From Hyphomicrobiales bacterium (GTDB lineage Bacteria > Pseudomonadota > Alphaproteobacteria > Rhizobiales > Devosiaceae), in NCBI GenBank assembly GCA_900470445.1, contig UCAU01000038.1, forward strand, positions 1 to 38,189: a stretch of 38,189 nucleotides of DNA, read 5' to 3'. The notes beneath the pieces are model-generated. The model had not been told where the DNA came from and did not search any database. It was given only the letters and a program-made list of their open reading frames with translations. Of this stretch, positions 8,315 to 16,042 are shown in pieces. Every line of letters starts with the position of its first letter. Within the stretch, counting starts at the first letter, position 1. The translations under genes were made by a program, and so were the position numbers.

Positions 8315-9145
8315 CTATTTGGGCAGCACGATTTCCCGGTCGATCACCTGGGTCTCGTAACGTGACGGTATGACAACATCACTACGCCGCATACCCGCCC
8401 CGCCATCGCCGCAGAAATCGCGCCGGTTTGCCCGGTCGACATAGCCCGACATGCGCCGCAGCGCTTCGTCCACCGCCAACGATTGCTCATGCGGCGTTTC
8501 CACCAGCAGGTGGTCCAGTGCATAACTATAGGACTGGTAGCGATAGTTCAGCGCCCGCACGAACCAGGCGATGTGAATGTCGTTCTCGGCCTTGCGATTG
8601 GCCACATTGCGCGCCTCATCCGGTCCCAGCCCGCTCAGGTTCGCCAGCGCGATTGCCCGCTGCCGATCCACCTCGACCACTTCGCAGATCGATTTGAACG
8701 TCCCCGGCACCGTATCGAGATCGGCCGCGATATGCCGCCCCACTGTCGAGTAGCGCACCCGCGAGGATTCGTACTGGGTAGTCCGAAGCCAATTATAGTA
8801 GCGGTCCACCGAGAAATTGCGGTCCACCTCGGGCAGGATGCGGGTACGCTGCCACTCGACCGCCGTGTCATAGAACCAGTCCTTGGCATGGGCCGCGATC
8901 AAGAACCGCCAGACGCGATTGTGCATCTCGCCTTCCTGGTCGGTCTGGTTGAAATCCGAATAGGGCTCCTTGCGCTGCCGCGCCAGCCATCCGCCCACCG
9001 CCGGCATCGCCGTGTCATGGGTAAAGCTGGGCGCCGCCCGGCCGAAATCCCCAACCGGCCGCGCGCCACCGGTGCAAGCCACCAGCAGCCCCGCCAGCGC
9101 GATCGAACCAACGGCCCGCAGCGCCACTCCGAAAATGTCAGCCAC
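8315..9145 (-). CDS. Putative lipoprotein of unknown function
   Basis: I do not recognise this family. With GTG 9145 as start the protein is 276 residues and opens with a typical lipoprotein signal ending in the lipobox LVAC (IALAGLLVACTGG). ATG at 9208 or 9193 gives a longer, less plausible leader, but 9208 has GGGG upstream, so the start is uncertain. The mature part is mostly helical and rich in Arg, Asp and Tyr (DRYYNWLRTTQYESSRVRYS, ALNYRYQSYSYALDHLL), with only two cysteines. It should be anchored in an envelope membrane. Its position 24 bases upstream of chrA suggests a shared transcript. Confidence 0.7.
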   Translation of the reverse strand: MADIFGVALRAVGSIALAGLLVACTGGARPVGDFGRAAPSFTHDTAMPAVGGWLARQRKEPYSDFNQTDQEGEMHNRVWRFLIAAHAKDWFYDTAVEWQRTRILPEVDRNFSVDRYYNWLRTTQYESSRVRYSTVGRHIAADLDTVPGTFKSICEVVEVDRQRAIALANLSGLGPDEARNVANRKAENDIHIAWFVRALNYRYQSYSYALDHLLVETPHEQSLAVDEALRRMSGYVDRANRRDFCGDGGAGMRRSDVVIPSRYETQVIDREIVLPK

Positions 9146-9330
9146 GCTTACGCTTCGGCCGCGAGGGGGCAAGCCGCTTGCTTGGCACAGCATTTGTCCC
9201 CCGCTCATAACGCACCCCGGTAAAGATGAAGATCTGCGCGCCACCGCTCAGCCTCGTTGCGGTTTTCGGCGCCGTTTCACGCAGATTGAATTTGACGAGC
9301 TTACCCAAGCCGGCCTCCAGCCAGTTCGCC

Positions 9331-9419
9331 CCTCCGTCCCTACCGGAGGCAGCCTCAAAAGGACCATCGGACAGGCGACGCCGCTCGCTCTGTCCGTCCC
9401 CGCGTGAATCTTTTCACGC
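9331..9419. promoter_or_regulatory. Three consecutive hairpins in the divergent region
   Basis: In the 365-base gap between the lipoprotein gene and the DUF2336 gene I see three hairpins in a row: CCTCCG-N7-CGGAGG (9331-9349), CGGACAGGCGA pairing with TCGC-T-CTGTCCG around CGCCGC (9368-9396), and GCGTGAA-TCTT-TTCACGC (9402-9419). None has a U-tract. They would lie in the leader of the lipoprotein transcript, or could form a separate structured RNA. No small ORF is evident here. Confidence 0.5.
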
Positions 9420-9443
9420 CTGCGCATTAAGAGATCGTCAAGG

Positions 9444-9458
9444 TTAACAGTCCGCTAA
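9444..9458. promoter_or_regulatory. CtrA-like box (TTAA-N7-CTAA) upstream of DUF2336
   Basis: TTAACAGTCCGCTAA differs from the CtrA consensus in one position. Its centre is 60 bases before the ATG at 9511, which fits activation from the -35 region with a leader of about 25 bases. Assignment is by motif only. Confidence 0.5.
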
Positions 9459-9510
9459 CGAATTCGCCGCAAAAGTGACCGCGCATCGAATGTGATGCGA
9501 ACGCGAGTCG

Positions 9511-10659
9511 ATGGTCCCGGATATGCTTGGCTTTCAGCCCTACGAAACATTTCAGCTGCTCATCGAAACCGGTGGCATCGACCGGACCAACACGCTGCTG
9601 ATCGCGGCCTGCGACGCTTATACCCGCCGCGGCAAGCCCACGCCTCCCGAAATGGAACAGTTCGAGGCCCTGGCGAGCCGCCTGTTCCCCACGGCCGCTC
9701 CCCAGGCCCGCGCCAAGGGCGCCGCCATCCTGGGACGCGCGGAAATGCTGTCGCCAATGCTCGAGCGCCTCGTCGTCGAGAATATCGGGGAAGACCTCAA
9801 CAGCTTCCTGCAATCGGCCGCCGAGCTGTCCGACCAGACCGCGCTCGACGTCATCGCCCGTCAGGATATCCCCGCCGCCGCAATCATTGCCACCCGCCCG
9901 GATCTGTCCAATGTGGTGCTGGCCAAGCTGTTCCAGTTGAACTCCCGCAAAGTCTATCGGGCCCTCGCCGCCAACACCGCCATCCAGCCGCGCGGCGCCT
10001 ATCTCAGTGCCCTCGCCCGTTCCGCCCAGATGGACCACGTGGTCGCCGAATCGCTGGCCAAGCGCAGCGATTTCGATGCAGCTCTATTGGCTCCGGCCTT
10101 CTTCGATCTATCCGACAGTGACCGGATCAAGGTTATCCAGGCCTTCGCCCATCGCGGCACACCCATCGCGCCGATCAGCAAGACCATCGAACAGCTCACA
10201 GTCGCCAGCGCCGATCTCACCAAGGCGCTGATGAAACTCTTCTCGGAGAACCGCCGGCCCGAAGTCACTCGCCTGCTCAGCCAGATCACCGGGCTTGATG
10301 AAGTGCGCTGCGGCCAGATCGCCCATGATGTCTCCGGCGCATCGCTCTTCGTCATCCTGCGCGCCTTTGGCTGCTCGGCCTATGACGGCCTTAAAGTGCT
10401 GATCCACGCCACCAGCCACGATGGCGAACGCTCCCAGGCCTTGGCCGATTTCGCCACCTTGTTCGGCAATGTCACGCCCGAATCCATGGCCTATCTGATG
10501 AGCGCCTGGCGCGGCGAGGTGAACCTGCTCGAGCTCAACAAGCCCGAATATAAGCCCTTCAGCGAAACCAGCCGCCGCACGCCGGCCGCCGCGCACAATC
10601 CAGTGGTCGACCAGGCCATCGAAGCTCTCGCCCGCATCGGCCTGCGCCGCGCTGGCTAG
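9511..10659 (+). CDS. DUF2336 domain protein
   Basis: A 382-residue cytosolic protein matching DUF2336 (PF10098), an alphaproteobacterial family of unknown function. It is all-helical with HEAT-like pairs, seen in repeated DVIARQDIPAAAIIATRPDL and AANTAIQPRGAYLSALARSA segments, and has no membrane span or catalytic motif. ATG 9511 is used, with another ATG at 9523; neither has a strong ribosome-binding site. The CtrA-like box upstream and the facing DivJ-like operon suggest a cell-cycle link (inference). Its stop codon shares the palindrome CTAG with the stop of the convergent DUF1491 gene. Confidence 0.85.
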   Translation: MVPDMLGFQPYETFQLLIETGGIDRTNTLLIAACDAYTRRGKPTPPEMEQFEALASRLFPTAAPQARAKGAAILGRAEMLSPMLERLVVENIGEDLNSFLQSAAELSDQTALDVIARQDIPAAAIIATRPDLSNVVLAKLFQLNSRKVYRALAANTAIQPRGAYLSALARSAQMDHVVAESLAKRSDFDAALLAPAFFDLSDSDRIKVIQAFAHRGTPIAPISKTIEQLTVASADLTKALMKLFSENRRPEVTRLLSQITGLDEVRCGQIAHDVSGASLFVILRAFGCSAYDGLKVLIHATSHDGERSQALADFATLFGNVTPESMAYLMSAWRGEVNLLELNKPEYKPFSETSRRTPAAAHNPVVDQAIEALARIGLRRAG

Positions 10660-11006
10660 AGCTTAGAGGCCGCGTCCAATTCTATCCCCGGGTCCTCGCT
10701 CCGCAGATCGAGGCTGAGTACCCAAAGGTCCGGGTCGAACTTGATCTCCTGCTGAATGCGCTCGCGCACCTTGGCGGGCTCGACGCGGCGAAAGCGGCGC
10801 TGGAACACCAGGGCCGCATCATTGCCCTCCCGGCCGGCCATGGGCGCGGGGGTGAACAGGCTCACCGCACCATCGAGATGATCCACCTCGATAAAGACCT
10901 GCCCGGCAATGGGATCACCCCGCCGGGACACGACGCACATATTGCCCAGATCATTGTGGCGGCGCACAAAGGCGCTGCACCAGAGATCGCTGCGAAGCGC
11001 AGCCAT
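10656..11006 (-). CDS. DUF1491 family protein
   Basis: A 116-residue protein matching DUF1491 (PF07372), a small cytosolic alphaproteobacterial family. It shows RSDLWCSAFVRRHNDLGN at the N-terminus, RRGDPIAGQVFIEVDHLDG, and a C-terminal FDPDLWVLSLDLRSEDP. The function is unknown. It is the last gene of the kinase/peptidoglycan-binding operon: its ATG overlaps the upstream stop codon by one base (TGATG), showing tight coupling. Its own stop overlaps the convergent DUF2336 stop by four bases. Confidence 0.88.
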   Translation of the reverse strand: MAALRSDLWCSAFVRRHNDLGNMCVVSRRGDPIAGQVFIEVDHLDGAVSLFTPAPMAGREGNDAALVFQRRFRRVEPAKVRERIQQEIKFDPDLWVLSLDLRSEDPGIELDAASKL

Positions 11007-12187
11007 CAGATGGTCGCGCCGGCGTCCCGCAGCAGTCCGACGAGATCGGGGTTCACTTGCCCGGTTACCCGATAGCTGTGAAAATTCTCGAACTCGCGGA
11101 TCGCCTTGGCCGTGGACTCGCCTGGCTTGCCGTCGATAGGGGCATGGTAAAAGCCCAGGCTCGCCAGCCCGCGCTGGATCTGGCTGATCAACTGGGTGTC
11201 ATTGGCCGGCTGCAAAGGTGCGGCGGCCTGCGCGGGCGCCGCCTGCGGCTGCACGACAGCAGTGACCGGCCGGGGGGCAGCCATGGGCTCAAGCGAAGCC
11301 ACCTGTACCGGCGCTGGCATGGGCTGGCTGACCGGCATCATCGGCAAGGCGGGAATCGGCTGGCTCGATGCACCGGCCGGGCGGCCGTCGACCGCGGCAA
11401 CGATAGAATCGATAGTCTGCGCGGCTGCATTACCCACCGTGTCCACCGCATCATCGATCGGCGACAGCGGCGGCAATTGGGCGACGACACGATCCGGTTG
11501 CGTCACTGGTTGCACCGGGACAGGAGCCTGTTGCACAGCCACTTGCTGCACGGGCGCCGGTGGCGTCACCGGCTGTGGCGCAGGAGCAGCTACCGCCTGA
11601 CGCTGCACCGGCACCATGCCTGCAGCATCGGCGCGCAGGATAGCGTCGACCACTTCGCGGCTCAGCGCGCCGGTCGGCGTCATGCCATTGCGTTCTTCAA
11701 AGGCGCGAATGGCCTGCGCAGTGCGCGGGCCGTAATAGCCATCGACAGCGCCATCGAAGAGACCCAGTTCGGTCAGCTTCTTCTGCACCTGGAAAGCATC
11801 CTTATTGCCCACCGGCACATCGGGAATCGGTTGCGAGACCGGGGTAACGCTGCCCGTGGTCTCATTGGTTACCGGCGTCGCCACAACGCTCTGCTGCATT
11901 GGTGTCGGGGCAATCGTGGGCGCATTGGCCGGCACGGCGACAGGGGTGGGCACGATTTCAGCCACACCCAGCGAGGGGGTGAATAGCGGCGCAGGGTGGC
12001 GCGCCGTTTGGAAATAGAGGGCGTTGCTGGCGGCAAGCGCGGTCATCGTCACCATGGCCAATAGGCCGGTGGAGGCGAGCGGCGCGCGCATATAGCGCGA
12101 GAAAGTCCAGAGGCCGGCGCGACCCAGATAGGTCGCAACGGCGCTGCCCGCCAGCAGTGGCAGGCGGGAGAGTGTCGTTGCCGTCAT
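11006..12187 (-). CDS. Membrane-anchored protein with two peptidoglycan-binding domains
   Basis: A 393-residue protein: short basic cytoplasmic tail, one membrane helix (about residues 37-58, ASTGLLAMVTMTALAASNALYF), then two PG_binding_1 domains (PF01471). The first contains LTELGLFDGAVDGYYGPRTA (about 137-156) and the second LASLGFYHAPIDGKPG (about 342-357). A long Pro/Ala/Gln/Val-rich linker separates them. Start ATG 12187 is chosen because it overlaps the kinase stop as ATGA; ATG 12214 is the longer alternative. The layout suggests a protein that reaches through the periplasm and holds peptidoglycan. It sits between a DivJ-like kinase and DUF1491, so it may link wall state to the kinase (inference). 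Confidence 0.88.
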   Translation of the reverse strand: MTATTLSRLPLLAGSAVATYLGRAGLWTFSRYMRAPLASTGLLAMVTMTALAASNALYFQTARHPAPLFTPSLGVAEIVPTPVAVPANAPTIAPTPMQQSVVATPVTNETTGSVTPVSQPIPDVPVGNKDAFQVQKKLTELGLFDGAVDGYYGPRTAQAIRAFEERNGMTPTGALSREVVDAILRADAAGMVPVQRQAVAAPAPQPVTPPAPVQQVAVQQAPVPVQPVTQPDRVVAQLPPLSPIDDAVDTVGNAAAQTIDSIVAAVDGRPAGASSQPIPALPMMPVSQPMPAPVQVASLEPMAAPRPVTAVVQPQAAPAQAAAPLQPANDTQLISQIQRGLASLGFYHAPIDGKPGESTAKAIREFENFHSYRVTGQVNPDLVGLLRDAGATI

Positions 12188-14031
12188 TGCGCTTTTCTTT
12201 TTTCGTCGTGCCATGAACTGATGGGAGCGGCGGGCGGCTCTTTATGGAGGGGTGTCACGATCGCAGTTTCCTCCGTCTTTATTGCTGGACCGTTTATAGG
12301 CAGCAAAACAGTGACGGTTGTCCCCGCGCCAATCTCAGACATGGCCCGCAATGTGCCATCATGCAAGTCCACCAGGCCCTTGACGATGGAAAGACCCAGC
12401 CCCGTGCCCTCATATTGGCGCGACAGCCCGTCCTGCGCCTGGAAGAAAGGTTCGCCAATGCGCTGCAACGATTCGGGTGCCATGCCGATGCCCCTGTCTG
12501 AAACCGACAGGTTGAGGCTCTGCCCCTGGCGCTTGAGCGACACGGTGACGGTACCACCACGATTGCTGAACTTGATGGCATTGGAGAGCAGGTTGAGCAT
12601 GATCTGCCGGCAAGCGCGCTCGTCCGCCACCAGCATGGGAAGGCCCTTGCCGATCTCGGCGGCCAGCGTCACCTGACGTTCCTTGGCCAGTTGCTCGACC
12701 ATGCTGAAGCAGGGCTCGATCAGCCCTTCGACATGGAATGGTTCGGCCTGCAATTCAAACTTTCCCGCCTCGATCCTGGACATGTCGAGCAGCATGCGCA
12801 CCACTTCGAGCAGGTGCTTGCCGCTCTGGTGAATGAGCCCGGCATATTCGCGATGGGTCGGCGAAAGTTCCCCGCCAATGCCGGAGGTCATCATTTCGGA
12901 GAAGCCGACCACTGCATTGAGCGGAGTGCGCAGCTCGTGCCCGATGGTAGCGAGGAACCGCGATTTGGCGTCCGAGGATTCCTCGGCAACACGGCGCGCT
13001 TCGGCCATTGCCGTCTCGCCATCCTTGCGGCCGGTGACGTCGCGATAGAGCGCCACCACTTCAAAGCGCGAACCATCACCCTGCGATTCGAGCACGGGCG
13101 AAAAACTGATCTCGACCCAGATGAAGCGCGGCAGCTTGGTCGCACCCGCCGGATCATCCTGGCGCATGCGCAGCTCGATCATGCGGGTGCGGCCGGCCAG
13201 ATTGGCATCGGCGAAAGCGCTGAGATAGGCGGGGCGGTCGAGCACATGCACCCGCTCGCCCAGGCCTGTTCCGGTCAATTCATAGCGACGGCAGCCAAAC
13301 AGCTGCTCGGACGAGCGCGAGGCCAGCAGCACTTCGCCCGTGCCGGAAAAGCGGATCACCGCATCCTGCACATGCTCGATCAGGTGCCGGTAGGCGGTAA
13401 CCTGCGCCTTGTCATACACTTCATAGGCCGCGTTGATGCGGTTGGCCGTGTGCCCGACAAGGCCGACAGCGACCAGAAAAACCAGCAGGGACGTGGGCGT
13501 CAGCACATCGTTGGACACCGGAATTGCGGAAATTCCGAACAGCGACGCAATGGCAGCGAGACCAGCGATGGCTGCCAATAACCACCAAGCCTGGCGCCGC
13601 AGCGGATGGCGGGCGACGAGCGAGGCCAGAATGGGTCCCATGGACGCGACTCCCAGCCCGACATCGCCAAAGCGCATGTCGGCCAAGGTCAGCAGCAGGC
13701 CCATGGCCATAATGGTGACCACCTGCCCGGCCGCGGCTTCATCGAACAGCCGGCGCTGGTGCAGCGACAGCGTCAGCATGCCGCCGGCAAGGCCCATGGA
13801 AGCCAGCACGAAAGGCAGCAGCGCGCCGGTCACCAGGCAATAGATTGCGAAAGGCATGAGCAAGCCGGAGGCGGCAATGGCCAGCCGTGCATTATTGGCC
13901 AGCGTCTTGCGGCGCAGCACTTCGGGCCGATGCCCGGAGCCGGCAACGGCCGGTTTCATCTCTTTGCTTTCGCCAAAAGAGAACAGGCTACGCATACAGT
14001 TTTTACTCACACTATGACGCCGCCGGGGCAT
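12184..14031 (-). CDS. divJ: DivJ-like membrane sensor histidine kinase
   Basis: A 615-residue hybrid of about six membrane helices (residues 48-195), a PAS domain (about 212-335), and HisKA plus HATPase_c domains. The phosphoacceptor is His365 in ATIGHELRTPLNAVVGFSEM; the N-box is LNLLSNAIKFSN (479-490), with SDRGIGM (511-517) and GTGLGLSIVKGL further on. The kinase core (SGKHLLEV, LLDMSRIEAGKFEL) resembles rhizobial DivJ, which phosphorylates DivK and so influences CtrA. Assignment to DivJ rather than another PleC/DivJ-type kinase is from memory of the family and its following genes. ATG 13995 is an alternative start. A CtrA-like box lies about 80 bases upstream. Confidence 0.75.
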   Translation of the reverse strand: MPRRRHSVSKNCMRSLFSFGESKEMKPAVAGSGHRPEVLRRKTLANNARLAIAASGLLMPFAIYCLVTGALLPFVLASMGLAGGMLTLSLHQRRLFDEAAAGQVVTIMAMGLLLTLADMRFGDVGLGVASMGPILASLVARHPLRRQAWWLLAAIAGLAAIASLFGISAIPVSNDVLTPTSLLVFLVAVGLVGHTANRINAAYEVYDKAQVTAYRHLIEHVQDAVIRFSGTGEVLLASRSSEQLFGCRRYELTGTGLGERVHVLDRPAYLSAFADANLAGRTRMIELRMRQDDPAGATKLPRFIWVEISFSPVLESQGDGSRFEVVALYRDVTGRKDGETAMAEARRVAEESSDAKSRFLATIGHELRTPLNAVVGFSEMMTSGIGGELSPTHREYAGLIHQSGKHLLEVVRMLLDMSRIEAGKFELQAEPFHVEGLIEPCFSMVEQLAKERQVTLAAEIGKGLPMLVADERACRQIMLNLLSNAIKFSNRGGTVTVSLKRQGQSLNLSVSDRGIGMAPESLQRIGEPFFQAQDGLSRQYEGTGLGLSIVKGLVDLHDGTLRAMSEIGAGTTVTVLLPINGPAIKTEETAIVTPLHKEPPAAPISSWHDEKRKAQ

Positions 14032-14109
14032 ATCAGGACAAGACAGAAACGCGTCTTATCTGCCTGAATGGGTTCAGGTCTTGTTGGTCCCAACCTGCGC
14101 GCTCAAGAG

Positions 14110-14124
14110 CTAAGACGACCTTAA
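14110..14124 (-). promoter_or_regulatory. CtrA-like box upstream of the DivJ-like kinase gene
   Basis: On the minus strand this reads TTAAGGTCGTCTTAG, one mismatch from TTAA-N7-TTAA. It is about 86 bases upstream of the ATG at 14031, compatible with a promoter near 14080. Confidence 0.45.
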
Positions 14125-14127
14125 GCG

Positions 14128-14149
14128 CGACGCCTTCGGGGAGGCGTCG
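14128..14149. repeat. Hairpin CGACGCCT-N6-AGGCGTCG
   Basis: A perfect 8-base-pair stem with the loop TCGGGG lies four bases from the CtrA-like box in the divergent region between the kinase gene and the DUF5330-like gene. There is no U-tract in either direction. Confidence 0.5.
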
Positions 14150-14217
14150 GACCGCAGAAAGGCGGGTTTTGAGGAATAGCGTAAACAAGGCGTTGCCCAT
14201 CTTTAGCGAGGGCAGCC

Positions 14218-14266
14218 AATTTGATTCAAATTTTATCGAAATGTCCCAGCACAGTTTAAACAGTGC
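14218..14266. promoter_or_regulatory. Pair of palindromes upstream of the DUF5330-like gene
   Basis: AATTTGA-T-TCAAATT (14218-14232, containing a GATTC that fits the CcrM GANTC methylation motif) and GCACAGTTTAAACAGTGC (14249-14266) lie 94 and 60 bases before the start at 14326. They stand out as AT-rich in a GC-rich genome and are plausible operators. No specific regulator is recognised. Confidence 0.45.
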
Positions 14267-14325
14267 CGGCTAGCTTTGGTGGCGAGGGCAGCAATAGCCC
14301 GCCAGCAAATACGGAATATCTGGCA

Positions 14326-14619
14326 ATGTTTCTGGTTCGATCCATTTTCTGGCTGACCGTCGCTTATATGGTGATCAAGCCCGGCGTCGATTTCGCCGAT
14401 GCCGCCAATAGCCTGTCCAGCCAGGCTGTCGCCGCCGGCACCCAAGTGGTCGCCGAGCAGGTCCAGAACATTGAATGCGACACTCTACAATGCATTGGCG
14501 GCAAGGCCGTGTTGTCGGCCGCCATGCAGTCCAGTTCCGCGATCGGCACCCCCATGCATGAGACGCCGATCGCCAGCCCGGTCCCCTTTCCCAGGCCACG
14601 GCCGGACCGGGCCGGTTAA
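14326..14619 (+). CDS. Small DUF5330-like membrane protein
   Basis: A 97-residue protein with an N-terminal membrane helix (MFLVRSIFWLTVAYMVIKPG) and a periplasmic tail containing two close cysteines (IECDTLQCIGG). The start at 14326 removes 21 unlikely residues present in the longer reading from 14263. The pattern fits the DUF5330 family, small Rhizobiales proteins of unknown function. It is divergent from the DivJ-like kinase gene and followed by a good terminator. Confidence 0.65.
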   Translation: MFLVRSIFWLTVAYMVIKPGVDFADAANSLSSQAVAAGTQVVAEQVQNIECDTLQCIGGKAVLSAAMQSSSAIGTPMHETPIASPVPFPRPRPDRAG

Positions 14620-14660
14620 GAGCGTCCAGAAGGGCGCTCTTCCGCCAATTCAGGGTCGCT

Positions 14661-14695
14661 GCCGCAGGCGCGTTGCCCCGTGCTTGCGGCTTTTT
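14661..14695 (+). terminator. Intrinsic terminator after the DUF5330-like gene
   Basis: GCCGCAGGC pairs with GCTTGCGGC (one G-U) and is followed by TTTTT at 14691. It separates the DUF5330-like gene from sufE. A second weaker hairpin (AAGAGCG...CGCTCTT) lies at about 14616-14640. Confidence 0.75.
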
Positions 14696-14720
14696 CTTGC
14701 GCGCGCGGGTGTGGAAAAGC

Positions 14721-14746
14721 GGGCTGGCATGAACTAGATACAGCCC
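14721..14746 (+). promoter_or_regulatory. Inverted repeat abutting the sufE start codon
   Basis: GGGCTG (14721-14726) and CAGCCC (14741-14746) form an inverted repeat ending at the base before the ATG at 14747. No Shine-Dalgarno sequence is visible between them, so the element could affect translation initiation or be an operator. Confidence 0.35.
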
Positions 14747-15172
14747 ATGACCGAGCCCCAAGCCTTCCACGACATTGCCGAAAACCTGTCTTTCCTCGAC
14801 GATTGGGAAGACCGCTATCGCTATATCATCGAACTGGGCCAGGCCCTGCCCAAGCTCACCGACGAGGAACGCTCGCCGGAAAACAAGGTGCATGGCTGCG
14901 TCTCGCAAGTGTGGCTGGCGGCTCAGACGGCCCAGCGCGATGGCCAGACCATTCTCACCTATCGCGGGGAAAGCGACGCCATGATCGTGCAGGGTCTGGT
15001 CGCCGTGCTGCTCGCCCTCTATTCCGGTCGCCCCGCCCAGGACATCGCCGAAACCGACGCCATCGCCCTCTTCGACAAACTGGGCCTGCGCGAACACCTG
15101 ACCACCCAGCGCTCCAATGGCCTGGTCGCCATGGTCAACCGGATTCGGGCCGAGGGGAAGGCGCTGAGCTAG
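14747..15172 (+). CDS. sufE: SufE-family cysteine desulphurase activator
   Basis: A 141-residue protein of the SufE family (PF02657). The sulphur-accepting cysteine is Cys51 in VHGCVSQVW, the same position as in E. coli SufE. SufE takes persulphide sulphur from SufS and passes it to the SufBCD scaffold for iron-sulphur cluster assembly in the cytosol. The rest of the suf operon is not in this window, so this is an isolated copy, as is usual in Rhizobiales. Its stop codon shares CTAG with the convergent DUF6456 gene. No ribosome-binding site is evident. Confidence 0.93.
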   Translation: MTEPQAFHDIAENLSFLDDWEDRYRYIIELGQALPKLTDEERSPENKVHGCVSQVWLAAQTAQRDGQTILTYRGESDAMIVQGLVAVLLALYSGRPAQDIAETDAIALFDKLGLREHLTTQRSNGLVAMVNRIRAEGKALS

Positions 15173-15669
15173 GGCGCCGTTCCCGCAATCAGCGGCAACC
15201 GTGTTTCGAGCCAGCCCGTCTGCCTGCCTCCGGCCGGCCCCTCAGCACCCGCCGGCAGCCCCATAATCCCCGCCAATTGCTCGAGCCCGATGCGCAGCAC
15301 CAGCTTGGCGCTGCGCCGCGGCCAGCGCCGTTCGGTCTCGATCAGTTGCAAGCCCTTGCCCAGCCCGCAGACATCGAACACCACACCCCAACAATCCGTC
15401 GGCAGCAGCAACGCCATCCTGTTCAGCCGCTGCCGCGCATCCGCCGCCGAATCGGAGGCGTCGCCCACCCCATTGCCGCCACTGCGGCCAATCCGGCTGG
15501 CATCATAGCTCATGGTCACGCGCGGGCTCAGCCGCGAGCGTTCCACCAATTGCGCCAGCCGATTGCCCGCCGCCACTTGGTGCGGCGCCAGGAACGGAGT
15601 GCCATCGGCCTCCTTGCTGGCCGCCAGCCGGATCAGCACCGCGTCGTCGCTCTGTTCAATGCCCGGCAT
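15169..15669 (-). CDS. DUF6456 domain protein
   Basis: A 166-residue protein matching DUF6456, an alphaproteobacterial domain of unknown function. ATG 15669 is chosen for GGGAG seven bases upstream; it overlaps the end of the DnaA-like gene by 14 bases. Characteristic segments are LAPHQVAAGNRLAQLVERSRL near the N-terminus and CGLGKGLQLIETERRWPRRSAK (shown to 20 residues at most: GKGLQLIETERRWPRRSAK) near the C-terminus. It looks DNA- or nucleoprotein-related because of its basic surface and partner gene, but that is inference. Confidence 0.8.
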   Translation of the reverse strand: MPGIEQSDDAVLIRLAASKEADGTPFLAPHQVAAGNRLAQLVERSRLSPRVTMSYDASRIGRSGGNGVGDASDSAADARQRLNRMALLLPTDCWGVVFDVCGLGKGLQLIETERRWPRRSAKLVLRIGLEQLAGIMGLPAGAEGPAGGRQTGWLETRLPLIAGTAP

Positions 15670-16042
15670 GGCGCGGCTCCCACAAGGGCTGGGCATGCTG
15701 CTCGTCGATCACCTGTTCGAGCCGCGTAACGAAGGCATCGAATTCGGCGTCCTCGCGCAGATCTTCGATCAGTGCGCAGGCATATGAGACTGTTGTCCTA
15801 TCTCGCCCGAACGCATCGCCCACCTCGCTCAGGCTGCGCCCCAGCATCACATGAGCGAGATACATGGCCAGCTGCCGCGCCCGCGCTGCCGCGGCTCGAC
15901 AGCGCGATGCATGCATAAGCAACCGCATTGGAACATTTTTTTCGCGTGCCACCAAGGCCGCGACATCGTCACACGCCCAGGCATGACCTATGCCAGGCTG
16001 GCCTTGCACCACCGTCGCGATTGGTTGATAAGTAGGATGCAC
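15656..16042 (-). CDS. DnaA domain IV-only DNA-binding protein
   Basis: A 128-residue protein carrying only the C-terminal DNA-binding domain of the replication initiator DnaA (Bac_DnaA_C, PF08299). ARARQLAMYLAHVMLGRSL leads to the helix-turn-helix and the DnaA signature GRDRTTVSYA (residues 79-88; DnaA has GRDHTTVLHA). There is no AAA+ ATPase domain, so it cannot open an origin and would act as a DnaA-box binder or regulator. The start GTG 16042 is fixed by a perfect GGAGG (16049-16053) six bases away; a longer TTG reading lacks this. It overlaps the DUF6456 gene, with which it is certainly cotranscribed. Confidence 0.88.
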   Translation of the reverse strand: MHPTYQPIATVVQGQPGIGHAWACDDVAALVAREKNVPMRLLMHASRCRAAAARARQLAMYLAHVMLGRSLSEVGDAFGRDRTTVSYACALIEDLREDAEFDAFVTRLEQVIDEQHAQPLWEPRHAGH

